A stretch of 7,218 bases of DNA from Actinomycetes bacterium (GTDB lineage Bacteria > Actinomycetota > Actinomycetes > Actinomycetales > Cellulomonadaceae), in contig JAEZZV010000143.1 in the NCBI GenBank assembly GCA_023418375.1, positions 1 to 7,218 of the forward strand. Direction: 5' to 3'. The translations under genes were made by a program, and so were the position numbers. Positions 6,115-7,218 of the stretch are shown here, piece after piece. The notes beneath the pieces are model-generated. The model saw only the letters and a program-made list of their open reading frames with translations. It was not told where the DNA came from and ran no database searches. Position 1 is the stretch's first letter; each line of letters begins with the position of its first letter.

Positions 6115-6128
6115 ATCTAGGCTTAGAT
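6115..6128. repeat. Inverted repeat just upstream of the ribbon-helix-helix gene
   Basis: ATCTA (6115-6119) and TAGAT (6124-6128) are perfect arms around GGCT. The repeat ends 6 nt before the ATG at 6135 and covers the region where a ribosome-binding site would sit. Ribbon-helix-helix proteins commonly bind such sites at their own promoter; binding here is inference. Confidence 0.4.
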
Positions 6129-6134
6129 GGCGGC

Positions 6135-6362
6135 ATGAGCAAGCCTCGCCGACCGAGAGGGACACGGGTCGACCCCGTGCCGCTCGGCTACGCCATCGAG
6201 CGCGAGAGCAAGAACCGCCTCGACGGGCTGGCGGCTCGCGCCGGCGTCTCTACGTCGGTGTTCATCGAGCAGGTGGTCGAGCACCTGGAGAGTGAGCTCG
6301 ACCACCGAGGCCTGCCCACGTGGTGGCCCCAACAGGAGGGCTTGCCTATAGACGCGGCCTAA
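6135..6362 (+). CDS. Small ribbon-helix-helix-like protein
   Basis: A 75-residue protein. I chose ATG at 6135 because the upstream in-frame part from 6072 abuts the FHA stop and is not protein-like. A basic N-terminus (KPRRPRGTR) precedes a short strand (about 13-20, VDPVPLGY) and two helices (about 22-36 and 40-54). The second helix begins STSVFIEQVV, a pattern typical of CopG/Arc-like ribbon-helix-helix DNA-binding proteins. The tail contains LPTWWPQ (60-66). The ribosome-binding site is poor (AGATGG). Such proteins act as plasmid copy-number, partition or relaxosome accessory factors, or as autorepressors. It stands between the transfer operon and the primase gene and is closed by a strong terminator. 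The fold call is by eye only. Confidence 0.7.
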   Translation: MSKPRRPRGTRVDPVPLGYAIERESKNRLDGLAARAGVSTSVFIEQVVEHLESELDHRGLPTWWPQQEGLPIDAA

Positions 6363-6367
6363 CGCAT

Positions 6368-6399
6368 CGAACCCCCGCCCTTGGCGGGGCGGGGGTTCG
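6368..6399 (+). terminator. Strong hairpin terminator after the ribbon-helix-helix gene
   Basis: CGAACCCCCGCCC (6368-6380) and its exact complement (6387-6399) form a perfect 13-bp stem with a 6-nt loop, TTGGCG, beginning 6 nt after the stop codon. No T-tract follows, which is common for terminators in high-GC actinobacteria. It probably ends transcription of the ribbon-helix-helix gene and any readthrough from the FHA operon. Confidence 0.8.
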
Positions 6400-6412
6400 G
6401 AAGCTGAGTGCC

Positions 6413-6447
6413 TGATCTGGCTGAGTTTGGCGACCTGGCCCAGATCA
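6413..6447. repeat. Inverted repeat in the non-coding stretch before the primase gene
   Basis: TGATCTGG (6413-6420) and CCAGATCA (6440-6447) are perfect 8-bp arms around 19 nt. A second smaller pair, CCGGC (6462-6466) and GCCGG (6474-6478), follows. The whole stretch from 6400 to about 6579 shows no convincing gene: the frame continuing into the primase is open, but its third-position GC is clearly lower there. It may hold regulatory sites, or an origin of replication or transfer; nothing in the sequence decides between these. Confidence 0.45.
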
Positions 6448-6579
6448 AGCGATGTGAGGAACCGGCTGGCTAGGCCGGGACCTGTTGTGACTACCACCTG
6501 TCGGGCTTTCTTGTACCTGAAAGGCGCTGCCATCGTACGGCCTGAAGCCACTACCGCACACGCGCACCGCACCATCGGC

Positions 6580-7218
6580 GTGTCGTGGGCGCTCACGCGC
6601 GCGCTGAGCCCGCGGCAGAGCGTGCGCGTGGCCGCTGTCGACGCCTACGGCAAGGTGATGAACACCTACACCGGGCACCGGCGCGTCGCCGGCGATGAGC
6701 CCGACCGCCCGTGGGCCGTCTATCTCGCCGGCACCGACCACCGGTTCCGCCTGCTGTGCTTCGACCTCGACGCCAAGACCGCCGGCACCGCGGCCGCCGC
6801 CGAACGCGACGCCGCGACGCTGACCGCGCTGCTGCACGACGTCGGCCTATCGGCCGTCGTCTGCCAGTCCGGCCCCACCGGCGGCCGGCACGTGTGGACC
6901 GCCCTCGCGGAGAGCGTCGACGCCGAGACCGTGGCCACCCTCGCGCGCCTGGCGCGCCACGTCTGCCCCACCCTCGACCTGTCACCCCTGAGCAACGCCG
7001 CCACGGGCTGCGTGCGCCCTCCGGGCGCACCGCACCGCGCCGGCGGCCGCTCCACCGTCCTGACCGGCGACCTGAGCGCGCTCACGACGCCCACGGGCAC
7101 CGTGGCGCAGGTCCGCGCGCTCGTCGAGCGCCTGGCGCAGCTCGTCGACGACGCCGAGCCCGCGCACGACGTCGACTTCCGCACTCCCCTGCCGGTCGAC
7201 GAGCACGCTCGCCTGTAC
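6580..7218 (+). CDS. Archaeo-eukaryotic primase-like replication protein (partial, runs off right edge)
   Basis: The N-terminal 213 residues of a protein that continues past the right edge. The frame has no stop from 6352 to the end. I chose GTG 6580 because codon bias becomes strong around there; GTG 6487 (GGGA upstream) and ATG 6658 are alternatives. Motifs fit the primase-polymerase (AEP/PrimPol) fold: LLCFDLDAK (58-66) gives the DxD metal-binding pair Asp62 and Asp64, and SGPTGGRHVW (97-106) gives the sxH-type motif with His104. The conserved CVRPPGAPHRAGGRS (144-158) follows. Such proteins, often fused downstream to a helicase or other DNA-binding domain, occur as replication proteins of actinobacterial plasmids and integrative elements. 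It likely starts replication of this element; the third catalytic motif lies beyond the visible part or is not recognised here. Confidence 0.8.
   Translation, partial: MSWALTRALSPRQSVRVAAVDAYGKVMNTYTGHRRVAGDEPDRPWAVYLAGTDHRFRLLCFDLDAKTAGTAAAAERDAATLTALLHDVGLSAVVCQSGPTGGRHVWTALAESVDAETVATLARLARHVCPTLDLSPLSNAATGCVRPPGAPHRAGGRSTVLTGDLSALTTPTGTVAQVRALVERLAQLVDDAEPAHDVDFRTPLPVDEHARLY

Noticed and set aside
5186..6142. Open frame (318 codons) on the minus strand opposite the FHA gene
   Set aside because: Shadow of the FHA gene, which has intact motifs and a strong ribosome-binding site.
6445..7206. Several minus-strand open frames opposite the primase gene
   Set aside because: Arg-rich shadow translations; the plus strand carries the primase motifs and typical codon bias.
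1..7218. tRNA, rRNA, CRISPR array, insertion sequence or att site
   Set aside because: I saw no cloverleaf, no regularly spaced repeats, no transposase motifs and no tRNA-end direct repeats.

Overview
The window is GC-rich with strongly GC-biased third codon positions and several GTG starts, which suggests a high-GC actinobacterium, possibly of the Cellulomonas/Microbacterium type; the genus is inference. The gene set is that of a conjugative element (an ICE or conjugative plasmid): a type IV secretion (T4SS) gene block, cell-wall remodelling genes, small DNA-binding proteins and a primase-type replication protein. No integrase, relaxase, coupling protein or att site lies inside the window, so ICE and plasmid cannot be told apart here.

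Layout. (1) Positions 3203 down to 1, minus strand, form one tight operon: a DUF6668-like protein with a degenerate ATPase P-loop, a two-helix VirB2-like pilin candidate, a single-pass VirB8-like protein (DUF8175-like), and a large TrbL/VirB6-like polytopic channel protein that runs off the left edge. Gaps are 11 and 11 nt, then a TGATG stop/start overlap. (2) Positions 3204-3345 are a divergent control region, less GC-rich than its surroundings, with one candidate promoter per strand and several short direct and inverted repeats. (3) Positions 3346-6070, plus strand, form a second tight operon: an excisionase/MerR-type helix-turn-helix protein, a lipoprotein, a lysozyme-like plus M23 wall hydrolase, and a zinc-ribbon/FHA protein. 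(4) Positions 6135-6362 encode a 75-residue ribbon-helix-helix candidate, followed by a strong hairpin terminator. (5) From about 6580 to the right edge lies the N-terminal part of an archaeo-eukaryotic primase-like protein, after a roughly 200-nt non-coding stretch with inverted repeats.

Likely joint working: the minus operon supplies the inner-membrane part of the mating channel and a pilus-like subunit. The plus operon supplies an exported wall hydrolase that opens peptidoglycan for the channel, a surface lipoprotein and a phosphothreonine-reading (FHA) factor. The HTH protein sits where it could control both operons.

The most interesting observation is that residues 77-137 of the TrbL-like protein align without gaps to residues 38-98 of the separate pilin candidate (29 of 61 identical by hand count). 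The channel protein therefore seems to carry a built-in pilin-like hairpin.
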